Below, in pieces: positions 1 through 7,763 of a stretch of DNA of 64,000 bases. Below the pieces are notes generated by a model. It was not told the DNA's origin. It did no database searches and was given only the letters and a program-made list of their open reading frames with translations. Positions within the stretch are counted from its first letter, which is position 1. The number at the start of each line of letters is the position of its first letter. Both the position numbers and the translations under genes were made by a program. This DNA comes from Flavobacterium sp. (GTDB lineage Bacteria > Bacteroidota > Bacteroidia > Flavobacteriales > Flavobacteriaceae): the NCBI RefSeq assembly GCF_027531705.1, contig NZ_JAPZSP010000021.1:1-64000 (forward strand). The letters are read 5' to 3'.

Positions 1-88
1 TCAACAAATGCCTCCTATGCCAGCAGCAGAAGCATTTGCACCAGCAACAGACTTTAAAGAAGAAGAACACGACGATTTACCTTTTTAA
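1..88 (+). CDS. ssb: Single-stranded DNA-binding protein, C-terminal end only
   Basis: Only the last 28 codons are in the window, read in the frame that starts at base 2. They give a Gln/Met/Pro/Ala-rich linker, then an acidic segment ending in EEEHDDLPF before the stop. The acidic tip with a final D-D-L/I-P-F is the hallmark of bacterial SSB, where it docks partner proteins such as RecO, exonuclease I and PriA. The DNA-binding OB fold lies upstream of the window, so the call rests on the tail alone, but that tail is very characteristic. Confidence 0.85.
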   Translation, partial: QQMPPMPAAEAFAPATDFKEEEHDDLPF

Positions 89-110
89 TAAGTTAGAAGT
101 CAGAAGATGG

Positions 111-150
111 AAGTCAGAAGTTTAAGTAATACTTGAATTTCTGACTTTTT
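111..150 (+). terminator. Hairpin terminator downstream of ssb
   Basis: AAGTCAGAA at 111-119 pairs with TTCTGACTT at 139-147, and the inner bases (TTTAAGT / ACTTGAA) extend the stem around a 3-base loop. A short T run follows. GAAGTCAGAAG also occurs as a direct repeat at 96-106 and 110-120, so the element may belong to a dispersed repeat type as well as ending ssb transcription. Confidence 0.55.
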
Positions 151-190
151 CATTGAAATTGAAATTGATTTTTGAAATTGTTATTGTAAA

Positions 191-826
191 ATGTATTTTG
201 TAACAAAAGAACTTTATTTTCCTCCAGTTGAAGAAGCTTCTTACGAAGGAATTTTGGCTATTGGCGGTGATTTATCTGTAAAAAGATTATTGCTAGCTTA
301 CGAAAATGGAATTTTTCCTTGGTATAATGAAAATGAACCTATTTTGTGGTGGTCGCCAAGCGAAAGAATGGTCGTTAATCCTCACGATTATAAGGTTTCA
401 AAAAGTTTACGCAATATCATTAACAGAAATATTTTTGAAGTAACCATCAATAAAGATTTTGAAGCAGTAATCAAGAATTGCCAAAAAATTGACAGAAAAG
501 AACAAGATGGCACTTGGATTTCTCAGGATATTATAAAATCATACACTAAGTTACATCAACTTGGAAAAGCAATATCGTTTGAAGTTTGGCAAAATGGCGA
601 GCTAGTCGGCGGTTTATATGGTGTTGATTTAGGACATGTTTTCTGTGGCGAAAGTATGTTTTCTAAAGTTTCAAATGCCAGTAAAGTAGCTTTTGCAAAA
701 TTAATTGATTATTTAAAACAAAATAATTACAAACTACTCGACTGTCAAGTTCATAATGATCATTTAGAAAAGTTAGGTGCATTTGAAATCTCCAGAGCAA
801 CTTTTATGAAAATATTGAAATCTTAA
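191..826 (+). CDS. aat: Leucyl/phenylalanyl-tRNA--protein transferase
   Basis: Transfers Leu or Phe from aminoacyl-tRNA to the N-terminal Lys or Arg of a protein, creating an N-degron read by ClpS/ClpAP. The 211-residue length and the sequence fit the family: FPPVEEA near the start, GILAIGGDLS (about residues 20-29), the signature GIFPWYNENEPILWWSP (about 40-56), and the C-terminal half with SFEVWQNGELVGGLYGVDLG and FCGESMFS that carries the GNAT-like fold. It is cytosolic. The gene ends 4 bp inside the convergent DUF1275 gene, so there is no room for a separate terminator. Confidence 0.95.
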   Translation: MYFVTKELYFPPVEEASYEGILAIGGDLSVKRLLLAYENGIFPWYNENEPILWWSPSERMVVNPHDYKVSKSLRNIINRNIFEVTINKDFEAVIKNCQKIDRKEQDGTWISQDIIKSYTKLHQLGKAISFEVWQNGELVGGLYGVDLGHVFCGESMFSKVSNASKVAFAKLIDYLKQNNYKLLDCQVHNDHLEKLGAFEISRATFMKILKS

Positions 827-1557
827 TTAGATTCTTCTTCATGAAAACTTGATTTTATCATTCTTTTTGTCAAATGATAATAGATAATAATGTTATCAAA
901 TAGAAGTGCAATAGTCAAGGATAAAGCGGCAAAAAGCAATATTTTCAATTTATATTCTTCGTAAAAAAAGCCACCGAGAACGCATCCTAGAAAGAAAAAG
1001 AAAATAATGGAAAGTCGTAGAAAAATACTTCTTTTCAATCGAGATTTTTCAGTAGGTTTACGGTAGAAAAATAGTTGTGAAATTTCAATTCCCAAGTCTG
1101 TAAACAATCCTGTAAGATGCGTAGTTCTTACAACAGATTGCGAAATTTGGGTAACTAATGCATTTTGAATTCCCATAGCAAACAGCAATAGATAAGCGAT
1201 GTATTCTTGCTGATTTACATATCCCAATCCAATAATTATCAAGACAATAATTTCTATAAGCATTGGGAAAGCGTGCGCTATTCTTGGTTTTACTAACGAT
1301 GTGATTTCTATTAAAGTATTACATACAAAAGCACCGATTAGAAAAAAGAGAATAAAAAGAAGAAAAGTAATGGCTTTTGAATAATTTTTCAACGAAACTT
1401 CTTCAGCAAAATAGGCAAAATGTCCCGTTACATTTGTTGTTAATGTCGCGACAGAAAGAACACCCGCAATATTTACAATTCCTGCAATAAATGAAAGATT
1501 AGAGGCAAGTCGTAGATTGTGTAAAAAAGTTCTTCTGCTTCCTTTGTGACGAAACAT
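823..1557 (-). CDS. DUF1275 (YoaK-like) integral membrane protein
   Basis: A 244-residue membrane protein with about six hydrophobic segments. The N-terminal part (FIAGIVNIAGVLSVATLTTNVTGHFAYFAE) is the typical opening of the DUF1275/YoaK family, which has no firmly established substrate. The central GIQNALVTQIS and TTHLTGLFTDLGIEI stretches also match that family. It lies downstream of tag on the same strand with a 63 bp gap and may be the last gene of that transcript. Its 3' end overlaps aat by 4 bp on the opposite strand. The family call is firm; the function is unknown. Confidence 0.85.
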   Translation of the reverse strand: MFRHKGSRRTFLHNLRLASNLSFIAGIVNIAGVLSVATLTTNVTGHFAYFAEEVSLKNYSKAITFLLFILFFLIGAFVCNTLIEITSLVKPRIAHAFPMLIEIIVLIIIGLGYVNQQEYIAYLLLFAMGIQNALVTQISQSVVRTTHLTGLFTDLGIEISQLFFYRKPTEKSRLKRSIFLRLSIIFFFFLGCVLGGFFYEEYKLKILLFAALSLTIALLFDNIIIYYHLTKRMIKSSFHEEESN

Positions 1558-1620
1558 GATAAGTTATTTTAAACAAAGGTATCATTTAAAAAAGGCATTA
1601 AGTGAAAACAGTACGTTATT

Positions 1621-2181
1621 TTAACTTCTTGTCCAGCAATCTTCAACGTGATCGTTTACCATTCCAGTAGCTTGCATGTGAGCATACACAACAGTTGAAC
1701 CCACAAATTTGAATCCGCGTTTTTTCAAATCTCTACTAATTTTGTCTGAAAGTGGCGTTGTAGCTTGTGCTTGTGACAAATCTCGAAGTTTATTGTCAAT
1801 AGGTTTTCCATCAACAAAATCCCAAATATATTTTGAGAAACTTCCAAATTCGTTTTGAATTTTCATGAAATTTTGTGCATTTGTTATCGCTGAATACACT
1901 TTGAGTTTGTTACGAATAATTCCAGCATCAAGCAATAATTCTTGAATTTTTGAATCCTCATATTGAGCAATTTTTTTATAATCAAAGTTATCAAAAGCCT
2001 TTCTAAAATTTTCTCGTTTGTTCAAAATGGTAATCCAACTCAAACCTGTCTGAAATGTTTCTAACAACAAAAATTCGAATAACGTTGGGTCATCATATAC
2101 TGGTTTTCCCCATTCTTCGTCATGGTATTTCTTGTACAAATCAGAAGACAAACACCATTTACATCTTATTTTATTTTCCAT
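1621..2181 (-). CDS. tag: DNA-3-methyladenine glycosylase I
   Basis: Excises 3-methyladenine from alkylated DNA in base excision repair. The 186-residue protein shows the Tag layout: N-terminal RCKWC and YHDEEWGKPVYDD (about residues 6-32), FEFLLLETFQTGLSWITIL holding the helix-hairpin-helix region with the Glu and Trp of the base pocket, and a C-terminal HVEDCWTRS. The N-terminal Cys and His together with the C-terminal His and Cys are the structural zinc ligands known for E. coli Tag. The start codon overlaps the end of the upstream transporter gene by 11 bp, so the two are very likely co-transcribed and translationally coupled. Confidence 0.95.
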   Translation of the reverse strand: MENKIRCKWCLSSDLYKKYHDEEWGKPVYDDPTLFEFLLLETFQTGLSWITILNKRENFRKAFDNFDYKKIAQYEDSKIQELLLDAGIIRNKLKVYSAITNAQNFMKIQNEFGSFSKYIWDFVDGKPIDNKLRDLSQAQATTPLSDKISRDLKKRGFKFVGSTVVYAHMQATGMVNDHVEDCWTRS

Positions 2182-2821
2182 CTTTTTCTAAATATTTTTC
2201 TATTGCATAATGACCTAAATAAATCATTGGCGTCATAATAATTGCTATAATTAGTTTTACAAAATAACCTGTTAAACCAGATTTTATATATTGTTCGGTT
2301 GTCATAATTCCGGTTGCCCAAAAAGCAATTCCCAAAACGATAAAACTATCAAATAATTGTGAAATCACGGTTGATCCTGTGCTTCTTAACCAAATTAACT
2401 TGTTTCCAGTTCTGTTTTTTACAAAATGGAAAATGGTAACATCAATCAATTGAGAAACCAAAAAAGCAATAATACTTCCCGCAATAATCCATAAACTTTG
2501 ACCAAATACAGCCTGAAATTGTTCGCTAGAAACCGAACTTATACCAGCAGCAGGGATTTGAATAGCAAAATACAATACAAAAAAAGCATACGTTATCAAA
2601 CTCGCTGTAATCATTGACAATCTTTTTACGCCTTTTTCGCCAAAATATTCATTGATTAAATCGGTTGTTACAAAAACAATTGGCCAAGGCAAAATACCAA
2701 TACTCATCGGAATTCCGAAAACATCAATAAGTTTTCCGCCAATCATTTCGGCCACAACTGCATTGGTTATAAAAATTCCTGCTAAGACTACATAAACGGT
2801 ATCTTTTTTTGATTGAAACAT
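2171..2821 (-). CDS. yhhQ: Queuosine precursor transporter (VUT/YhhQ family)
   Basis: A 216-residue inner membrane protein with about six hydrophobic segments. The YhhQ family imports preQ0/preQ1 for tRNA queuosine synthesis. Diagnostic stretches are NAVVAEMIGGKLIDVFG (about residues 20-36), LPWPIVFVTTDLINEYFG (about 44-61), and SQLIDVTIFHF followed by STGSTVISQLFDSFIVLGIAFW. It is the first gene of a leftward transcript with tag. A queD homologue lies about 6.3 kb away at 9164, but no other queuosine gene is seen here, so import plus partial synthesis cannot be judged from this window. Confidence 0.9.
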   Translation of the reverse strand: MFQSKKDTVYVVLAGIFITNAVVAEMIGGKLIDVFGIPMSIGILPWPIVFVTTDLINEYFGEKGVKRLSMITASLITYAFFVLYFAIQIPAAGISSVSSEQFQAVFGQSLWIIAGSIIAFLVSQLIDVTIFHFVKNRTGNKLIWLRSTGSTVISQLFDSFIVLGIAFWATGIMTTEQYIKSGLTGYFVKLIIAIIMTPMIYLGHYAIEKYLEKDGK

Positions 2822-2843
2822 ACTATATTAATTAGTGTTTGTT

Positions 2844-2874
2844 CAAAAGTAAATCTAAATATATTTTAAACAAA
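2844..2874 (-). promoter_or_regulatory. Promoter for the yhhQ-tag transcript
   Basis: On the minus strand, TTTG (complement of 2871-2874) is followed after exactly 19 bp by TACTTTTG (complement of 2844-2851). This is a full match to the Bacteroidota consensus TTTG-N17-23-TAnnTTTG. The box lies about 23 bp before the yhhQ start codon. Confidence 0.7.
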
Positions 2875-2914
2875 AAAAGTCACCAACAATAACACTTGTT
2901 GAATGACTTGATTG

Positions 2915-2988
2915 TGGAGAATACCGGAATCGAACCGGTTACCTCTACGCTGCCAGCGTAGCGCTCTAGCCAAGTGAGCTAATCCCCC
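2915..2988 (-). tRNA. tRNA-Ala (anticodon GGC)
   Basis: The minus strand folds into a full cloverleaf of 74 nt. The acceptor stem GGGGGAT pairs with ATTCTCC (two G-U pairs), the discriminator is A, and CCA is not encoded. The anticodon arm is CTACG-CTGGCAG-CGTAG, giving anticodon GGC for alanine codons GCC/GCU. The T arm is ACCGG-TTCGATT-CCGGT. It sits alone between two protein genes. Bases 2989-3177 beyond it hold only AT-rich upstream sequence for the next gene. Confidence 0.96.
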
Positions 2989-3177
2989 ATTATTTTGTAA
3001 AAATAATATTTTTATTTAAAAAATCAACGAACAAATAAAAAAAGGATGGAAAAGAACTTGAAAACTTGCACAATTGTTAATTATCAACATTTTACAACTA
3101 AAATTATTAATAGTTTAATAATTATTTCTTATTATTGCATTCACAAAGAAAAAATTAACTATTTAACAACCGAAAAC

Positions 3178-4611
3178 ATGAAAAAAATTACTTTATTTTT
3201 CGCATTAGTGTTTGCTAGTTTGGCTAGTAATGCACAAATAGCACCAGGAAGTGTTGCTCCCAACTTTACAGTAACAGATATATATGGTGTTACTCACACT
3301 TTATATGATTATACAGCAGCAGGTAAAACTGTCATTATGGATATTTCAGCTACATGGTGTGGTCCATGTTGGAATTATCACAACGGTCATGCTCTAGAAG
3401 ACATGTATAGTGCATATGGTCCAGATGGTTCAGATGAAATTGTCGTTCTGTTTGTAGAAGGAGATGGCTCTACGCCTGTCTCAGCTCTTTCTGGAACAGG
3501 AAATACGCAAGGCAACTGGGTAGCTGGAACTCCCTACCCAATTATTGATAGTGCAACTATTGCAAACCAATATCAAATCACTTATTTCCCAACAGTATTT
3601 AGAATTTGCCCTAATAATATTGTGACTGAAGTAGGTTCTTTAAGCGCTGTAAACTTGAGAAATAATCTTAACACAAATTGTGTTCCTTTGGCAGGTGTAG
3701 TTGGTTCAGTTGCAGTTAACGACAATGTTACAAACCTTACATGTGCTTCAAGTACTGCATCACCAACTGTTAAAGTTAAAAATTATGGTAAAAATGTTAC
3801 TGGTGTTACAACTATAGCTACAGTTGATTTAAAAGAAAATGGAACTGTTATTTCAACAAAATCAACAACTGGTACTTTTGCACAATTTGCAACTAAAACG
3901 TTAACTTTTGATCCTGTAACTTTTGATCCTTCTGCTGTTTACACTTATGAAGTTAACAATGTAAATAGTCAACCTAATTTTAATCCTGATTTATCTACTG
4001 CAAGTTTAGATGTAAATTTTCCTGCTAGTTCTGAATTGGATATAATTGTAAACGTCTTCACTGATAATTACCCTACAGAAATGTCATGGAGAATTAAAAA
4101 TAGTACAGGAACAGTTGTTGCAACTGGCGGTCCTTATGTAGGCAATGCAAATGGTGGAGGTGCTGACGCAAATACAACTAAAGTTCACAATGTAACTTTA
4201 CCAAGTTTGAACGAATGCTACAGTGTTGAACTAGTTGATTCTTACGGAGATGGTTGGACAACTGGAGGTATGGAAATTTTTAATGGTAATACTTCAATAT
4301 GGAGTATTTCTCCAAGTTTCACAACTTTATTAGTTAACACCGATGTTTTAAGAACTGGTACACTTGCTACAGACGGTTTCTCTAAATCATCTGTAAGTGT
4401 ATATCCAAATCCTTCAACAGGAAGATTACAAATTAAAGCAGATAGCGCAGTTTCTGTAGAATTAGTTGACGTTTTAGGAAAAGTAGTTTTTACTTCTAAA
4501 AATGTAAACAATGATACAGTTCTTGATTTGTCTTCTTTAAACAAAGGAATATATTTAGCTAAAATAACTGGTGAAAATATTAACTATACTGAAAAAGTAA
4601 TTTTAAATTAA
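3178..4611 (+). CDS. T9SS-secreted thioredoxin-like protein
   Basis: The ATG at 3178 is preferred over an in-frame start 132 bp upstream because it opens directly on a signal peptide (MKKITLFFALVFASLASNAQ), giving 477 residues. Next comes a TlpA/AhpC-type thioredoxin domain (about residues 21-175) with the active-site motif ISATWCGPCWNY and a cis-Pro region YFPTVFR. A middle region of beta-sandwich character follows, containing NECYSVELVDSYGDGW, a motif often seen in Bacteroidota cell-surface proteins. The last about 75 residues (SVYPNPSTG ... GIYLAKITGENINYTEKVILN) form a type A T9SS sorting domain. A redox-active protein exported to the surface or medium is inferred; its substrate is unknown. 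Confidence 0.85.
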   Translation: MKKITLFFALVFASLASNAQIAPGSVAPNFTVTDIYGVTHTLYDYTAAGKTVIMDISATWCGPCWNYHNGHALEDMYSAYGPDGSDEIVVLFVEGDGSTPVSALSGTGNTQGNWVAGTPYPIIDSATIANQYQITYFPTVFRICPNNIVTEVGSLSAVNLRNNLNTNCVPLAGVVGSVAVNDNVTNLTCASSTASPTVKVKNYGKNVTGVTTIATVDLKENGTVISTKSTTGTFAQFATKTLTFDPVTFDPSAVYTYEVNNVNSQPNFNPDLSTASLDVNFPASSELDIIVNVFTDNYPTEMSWRIKNSTGTVVATGGPYVGNANGGGADANTTKVHNVTLPSLNECYSVELVDSYGDGWTTGGMEIFNGNTSIWSISPSFTTLLVNTDVLRTGTLATDGFSKSSVSVYPNPSTGRLQIKADSAVSVELVDVLGKVVFTSKNVNNDTVLDLSSLNKGIYLAKITGENINYTEKVILN

Positions 4612-4626
4612 TACAAAATTAAATGA

Positions 4627-4660
4627 AACGCCCTAACAACTATTTTTAGGGTGTTTATTT
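4627..4660 (+). terminator. Hairpin terminator
   Basis: AACGCCCTAA at 4627-4636 pairs with TTAGGGTGTT at 4646-4655 (one G-T pair, 9-base loop), followed by T-rich sequence. It ends the thioredoxin-like gene before the next T9SS cargo gene at 4683. Confidence 0.65.
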
Positions 4661-4682
4661 AAAATTAAAAAATAATAAACAA

Positions 4683-5408
4683 ATGAAATTTATATTAGCT
4701 ACAGTATTTAGTCTTTTCTCTTTAGTGGCATTTTCTCAATTAACACTAAAAAAACTTGATGGTACGGTTATAAATGATGGCGATGTTTTAGTCTATAATC
4801 AGATTACAGATCCTGCAAATTATTTAGGATTAAAAATTTATAACAGCTTAAGCGAAGATGTAACTGTAAAGATTAAAGTTGTTTCTTTCCCTGCAGGACA
4901 AGGTTCAAATCTTCAATTATGTATTGACCCAATTTGTGTTAATAATTTAATTGCTGGTAACTCATATCCAAGTTTTGGTTCTACAATTCCTGCTAACGGA
5001 GAAAATGGAAATGCTGATCATTTTTTAAATTCAAATGCTGGTGACGGTATTAACAGTTTAGACTATGTATTAAAACTTTTTAGAGTTGACGAAAATAATG
5101 TTGAAGTTGGTAATAGTGTTACATTTACATATCGCTATACACCAAACTTGAGTAATGCAGATTTTAATCAATTGGCTAGTTTAGGAATTCAACTTAAATC
5201 TACAGTAATTAAAAATAGTATTGATTTACAAGTTACTAATCAATCTCAAGCCGCCATTTATGACTTAAACGGTAAACTACTTGTTGCACAAAGTCTTGTT
5301 GCTGGAGATAATTCAATAGAAGCATCAAAACTAGCTTCTGGTGTTTATTTAGTTAATTTAACAACTATTGAAGGTAAAAAAGCAACTGTAAAGATTATTA
5401 AAGAATAA
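4683..5408 (+). CDS. Small T9SS-secreted protein of unknown function
   Basis: A 241-residue protein. Residues 1-18 are a signal peptide (MKFILATVFSLFSLVAFS). The body (about 20-160) looks like a single beta-sandwich domain that I cannot assign to a named family; it contains a Cys pair LCIDPICV (C-x4-C). The last about 70 residues end ASGVYLVNLTTIEGKKATVKIIKE, a short type A T9SS sorting domain without the usual YPNP opening. It lies downstream of the thioredoxin-like T9SS protein, separated from it by a terminator, so it probably has its own promoter. The Cys pair makes it a conceivable client of its neighbour, but this is inference. Confidence 0.75.
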   Translation: MKFILATVFSLFSLVAFSQLTLKKLDGTVINDGDVLVYNQITDPANYLGLKIYNSLSEDVTVKIKVVSFPAGQGSNLQLCIDPICVNNLIAGNSYPSFGSTIPANGENGNADHFLNSNAGDGINSLDYVLKLFRVDENNVEVGNSVTFTYRYTPNLSNADFNQLASLGIQLKSTVIKNSIDLQVTNQSQAAIYDLNGKLLVAQSLVAGDNSIEASKLASGVYLVNLTTIEGKKATVKIIKE

Positions 5409-5431
5409 TTTTAGAAGTTAATACAATAAAA

Positions 5432-5468
5432 AATTCCCAAGTAAATCATTTTTTACTTGGGAATTTTT
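5432..5468. terminator. Bidirectional terminator between convergent genes
   Basis: A perfect 14 bp stem, AATTCCCAAGTAAA at 5432-5445 with TTTACTTGGGAATT at 5452-5465, has a 6-base loop, an A run before it and a T run after it. It can serve both the rightward T9SS gene and the leftward DUF6029 gene. Confidence 0.85.
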
Positions 5469-5499
5469 ATTTCAAAACAATTCAGTTATAATAAATTTC

Positions 5500-7179
5500 T
5501 TAAAAAGAAGTATTAAGCGATAAAGATACTCCTGTACTTTCTGGTACAATTCTACATACACCGCCGACACAAACTAAGCCGCCTCTTTGTCTTCCATAAT
5601 TTAGTGCAATTCTTGAAGAACCTCTTCGGTAAGAACCGCCAACATTATAGTAATGCGTTCTACTTTTCTTTTCATCATTACCATAATTGTATAAATCAGA
5701 AACATAAAAAGACATTTTTGAATTTACATTATACTCTAATGTAGCACTTGCCCAATTTTTTCTGTCTGCATCAGCCCACATATGTTCTATAACACCCCGA
5801 ATTGATCGAGCTTTTGTAAAATTATAAGTAGTTTCAGCGCCTAATATATTTGTATTGACGATATACTTATAACCAGCAATAAATCTCCCATCATAATACT
5901 GATTGACATATGTAAAACCAGAAATTACCTTTGGAGAAAATCTTTTGGTAATTTCTAAATTGTAATCAACATAATACTTATCACTACCTGACAATAATTT
6001 TGTTTCATAGTTAGAAGGTGATAAAATATAATTCCCATCTAAATTGAACCATCTTGCAGAATTAAAAGAAAATTTTGTTCCATATTTTCCGCCAAGAATT
6101 GTTCCTTTTTTTGCATCATAAAAAACATCTATCTGCCCACCAATTTCACCAGCCTTCATTATTTCATCACTTGTAAAATCAACTCTGTTTTGTGCTTGGT
6201 AAACATAGATATTAGCAGTATTTAAATGCTGTTGTTTGGTCAGGGCAGGTGTAAAATTCATTAATCTATCGTTAAAATCTAAACTTGTACCATTTGCAAA
6301 ACGTTCTGGAACTCTTTCAGAAAAGAAAGACATGTTTTGAATTCTTCTAAAAGTACCATCTACACCTAATCCTTTTTTTGTATATCCCATATTTAACAAA
6401 AATGCATTACCCGTTTTAACAAGTCTTGAACTCAAATCAATATTACTATTAGATAAAATACCATCTCTTGATTTTGTATCTAATTCAGACGAAATATAAA
6501 ACGAATTGTGAGAAAAATTGAGACGGTATGAAATAGCATTTGTCATATTATCGAAATCAGGATTCTCAATATTAATTCTTTCATCTCTTCCAACAAAGCT
6601 TAACCCACCAGATAGCTGAGAAGTTTCAAATTTGAATAAATTAGCAAAATCAACTTCAGTATTAAAACCATGAATTTTCGAATCAGTAACATCAAATCCT
6701 GTTCTTTGCTGACCAAATAAGGTAGTAAAAGTTAGATAATCTGTTGGTTTAATAATTGCTCTTACACCTCTAAGCGCATTATTAATACCTAAAGCTCTAT
6801 CTTCCCATGATCGTAAAATCAATCCACTACCAAATTGCTCATAAAAATATCCTGCTGTCAAATCAAATGTTTTATCCTTATAATTTACAAAATAGGTTGC
6901 AACATCTGTTCCTTTATATTTTGGATTATAATTAAGTAAGGCATTCTTTTCATACGATTCAATCTGAAGACCTGCCGACCATTTGTTTAAATTATAATTT
7001 AAAAATAAATAATTGTTAGAACGTAGTGGATCTTCAGGATGTTCTGTACCTTGCCCTTTATCGTTCAAATACCATTGAGAATTAGATTCAAATCCTCCAA
7101 ATATTTTTCCAAATTTATTTTCTTGTGCGAATACAGAAATGCTAGTAGATAATAAAAATAAATATAAACTTTTCTTCAT
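5500..7179 (-). CDS. DUF6029-family outer membrane beta-barrel
   Basis: A 559-residue protein with signal peptide MKKSLYLFLLSTSISVFAQ and then a long run of amphipathic strands, ending in an aromatic residue (SLSLNTSF) as outer membrane barrels do. The sequence FGGFESNSQWYLND, YFYEQFGSGLILRSWEDRALGINNALRGVR matches the DUF6029 family of Bacteroidota. Near the C-terminus it has RGGLVCVGGVC, two Cys four residues apart in an otherwise Cys-poor protein. It follows the TlpA-like gene with a 1 bp gap in one transcript. A role as partner or substrate of that thiol oxidoreductase is inferred; the function of the family is not established. Confidence 0.8.
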   Translation of the reverse strand: MKKSLYLFLLSTSISVFAQENKFGKIFGGFESNSQWYLNDKGQGTEHPEDPLRSNNYLFLNYNLNKWSAGLQIESYEKNALLNYNPKYKGTDVATYFVNYKDKTFDLTAGYFYEQFGSGLILRSWEDRALGINNALRGVRAIIKPTDYLTFTTLFGQQRTGFDVTDSKIHGFNTEVDFANLFKFETSQLSGGLSFVGRDERINIENPDFDNMTNAISYRLNFSHNSFYISSELDTKSRDGILSNSNIDLSSRLVKTGNAFLLNMGYTKKGLGVDGTFRRIQNMSFFSERVPERFANGTSLDFNDRLMNFTPALTKQQHLNTANIYVYQAQNRVDFTSDEIMKAGEIGGQIDVFYDAKKGTILGGKYGTKFSFNSARWFNLDGNYILSPSNYETKLLSGSDKYYVDYNLEITKRFSPKVISGFTYVNQYYDGRFIAGYKYIVNTNILGAETTYNFTKARSIRGVIEHMWADADRKNWASATLEYNVNSKMSFYVSDLYNYGNDEKKSRTHYYNVGGSYRRGSSRIALNYGRQRGGLVCVGGVCRIVPESTGVSLSLNTSF

Positions 7180-7180
7180 T

Positions 7181-7657
7181 TTACAAAGATTTTAGCACTT
7201 CGTGTAATTCTTCTTCCGATCCTTGTGTATAACCATTGAGAATCTTTACAATTTTCTGATTTTTCACAACAATTGAATACGGAACATTAACTATTGACAA
7301 AGCTCTTTTCAAATCTTGGTTTGAATCTAAAAGAATGGTATAAGTCCAATCTTTTCCATTAAGCAGTGGTTTTACTCTTTTTTGAGTTCTTGCATCATCA
7401 ATAGAAACGGCAATTAACTCAATATTTAGTTCTTTTTTCCAATCTTCATAATGCTCACTTATTGCTTCAAGTTCAGCAATACATGGCGTACACCAGGTTG
7501 CCCAAAAAGAATAAATATAAATTTTATCTTGCTCGTTAAAATCTGTTTTAACATTTACAGATTTATTATCAAGCGTAGTAATAGAAACACTTGGAAGCTC
7601 CTTCTGAGAAAAAACAGAAAAAGAAATAAACAGTAAAAATAAGGTTAGTTTTTTCAT
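7181..7657 (-). CDS. TlpA-family thiol-disulfide oxidoreductase
   Basis: The start at 7657 is preferred over an in-frame codon 45 bp upstream because it opens on a signal peptide (MKKLTLFLLFISFSVFSQ), giving 158 residues. The rest is one thioredoxin fold with the motif FWATWCTPC at about residues 52-60, typical of periplasmic TlpA/ResA reductases, and a cis-Pro region NVPYSIVV. Such proteins reduce or rearrange disulfides outside the cytoplasm. Its stop codon is 1 bp before the DUF6029 start, so the two are one operon and probably work on the same target. Confidence 0.9.
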   Translation of the reverse strand: MKKLTLFLLFISFSVFSQKELPSVSITTLDNKSVNVKTDFNEQDKIYIYSFWATWCTPCIAELEAISEHYEDWKKELNIELIAVSIDDARTQKRVKPLLNGKDWTYTILLDSNQDLKRALSIVNVPYSIVVKNQKIVKILNGYTQGSEEELHEVLKSL

Positions 7658-7763
7658 AATAATTTTATAGTTTGTTGCACAAATGAAATAAAAATTAACC
7701 AATAATTATGCCTTTTTTGAAAAATAATTTATAATATTGCTTAACAAACTATTTTTACAACAA

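Noticed and set aside
3046..3177. Longer N-terminus for the thioredoxin-like T9SS protein
   Set aside because: It would put 44 residues before a perfect signal peptide and the region is typical AT-rich upstream DNA.
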